NCBI GenBank assembly: GCA_917880885.1
Contig: OU862927.1
Span: forward strand, 18,803,450 to 18,867,449
Reading direction: 5' to 3'
Length of the DNA: 64,000 nucleotides
From: Limnephilus marmoratus
Lineage: Eukaryota; Arthropoda; Insecta; Trichoptera; Limnephilidae
Part shown: positions 63,694 through 64,000 of the stretch, one piece after another
Layout of the letters: each line of letters begins with the position of its first letter
How positions within the stretch are numbered: position 1 is the first letter of the stretch
Notes under the pieces: generated by a model
Told to the model about the DNA's origin: nothing
What the model saw: the letters and a program-made list of their open reading frames with translations, nothing else
Database searches by the model: none
Made by a program: the position numbers and the translations under genes

Positions 63694-63970
63694 TTTTGCT
63701 TTTTATTATAACTCAATTGCCTCATTTGATCAAGTTTTAGAGCAAGACATTATGATAATGGTCCAAAAAACCAACGATTTACGATATAAAGACAACAAAC
63801 TGCGCACAGAAACTGCAAATTATGGTGTTGTTTAATGCTGTCACAATATTTTGACAGTAATGACATTTTTAAAAGGTGTTGCCATTTTTTGACGGTTTAC
63901 CGTCTCAAAATATTATTACTTTTTCTCCAACGGCAACTAGCTGCATGATGAAAAACTGAACGAAAATTCG
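63694..63970. promoter_or_regulatory. Upstream region of ADI1, no defined elements
   Basis: 5' flank of ADI1 on the minus strand. No TATA box or repeat end can be assigned with confidence. Confidence 0.3.
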
Positions 63971-64000
63971 GCACTACCAACCACCGGTGGTTGGTAGTGC
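63971..64000. repeat. Perfect 30-bp palindrome at the right window edge
   Basis: GCACTACCAACCACC is followed directly by its reverse complement, with no spacer. The window ends exactly at its last base, so a longer palindrome or a TIR element beyond cannot be excluded. Confidence 0.8.

Overview
The window looks like nuclear DNA from an insect with a repeat-rich, AT-rich genome. Genes are split by spliceosomal introns with GT/AG borders. Most of the sequence is decayed mobile DNA of insect type: Ty3/gypsy, CR1/jockey-like LINEs, Penelope-like pieces, hAT, PIF/Harbinger, Helitron and tRNA-derived SINEs. Short arrays of the arthropod telomere-type repeat TTAGG also occur. I cannot settle the insect order by eye. 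There is no CRISPR array, bacterial operon or rRNA.

Host genes. Four genes are recognisable, all on the minus strand. (1) IMP4, a U3 snoRNP Brix protein: four exons between 12832 and 1527 in unbroken phase, with the last exon beyond the left edge. (2) NDOR1, the diflavin reductase: three in-phase exons (19957-19573, 14708-14413, 13582-13405) covering the FMN half and the start of the FAD half. The rest is not found before IMP4 begins at 12832, so IMP4 may lie nested in an NDOR1 intron, or NDOR1 is truncated. (3) A class 3 lipase-like alpha/beta hydrolase: one long exon at 34103-32953 behind a splice acceptor. (4) ADI1, acireductone dioxygenase of the methionine salvage pathway: three exons at 63693-62199. 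Its metal ligands are all present, but three frame breaks lie in exons 1 and 2. A possible divergent pair of first exons lies at 56920 (minus) and 57352 (plus).

Mobile DNA by region. 1-6 kb: SINE and LINE scraps and a 2.4 kb tandem array of about 96 bp units with a higher-order pattern, inside IMP4. 7.7-12.4 kb: a 4.7 kb long-TIR element in IMP4 intron 1. 13-20 kb: NDOR1 with a nearly intact CR1/jockey-like LINE in its first intron. 20-25 kb: a nest of fold-back elements and MITEs. 25-31 kb: Penelope-like and LINE fragments, a hAT MITE, a Helitron. 30-35 kb: minisatellites, a perfect 129-nt palindrome, the lipase exon and a second Penelope-like relic. 41-50 kb: a complete Ty3/gypsy element with LTRs that look identical, intact gag and pol, a PBS, a PPT and an A AAA AAC slippery heptamer beside the gag stop. 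50-56 kb: more long-TIR elements, a GTF2IRD2/ZBED-type hAT relic and minisatellites. 57-64 kb: LINE and Harbinger relics, a SINE split by a long-TIR element, hairpin MITEs and ADI1.

Most novel signal. Two families of long-TIR elements begin with GG, make exact 8-bp target duplications in four copies, and carry the same roughly 94-bp minisatellite cassette although their termini differ. I see no transposase in any copy.
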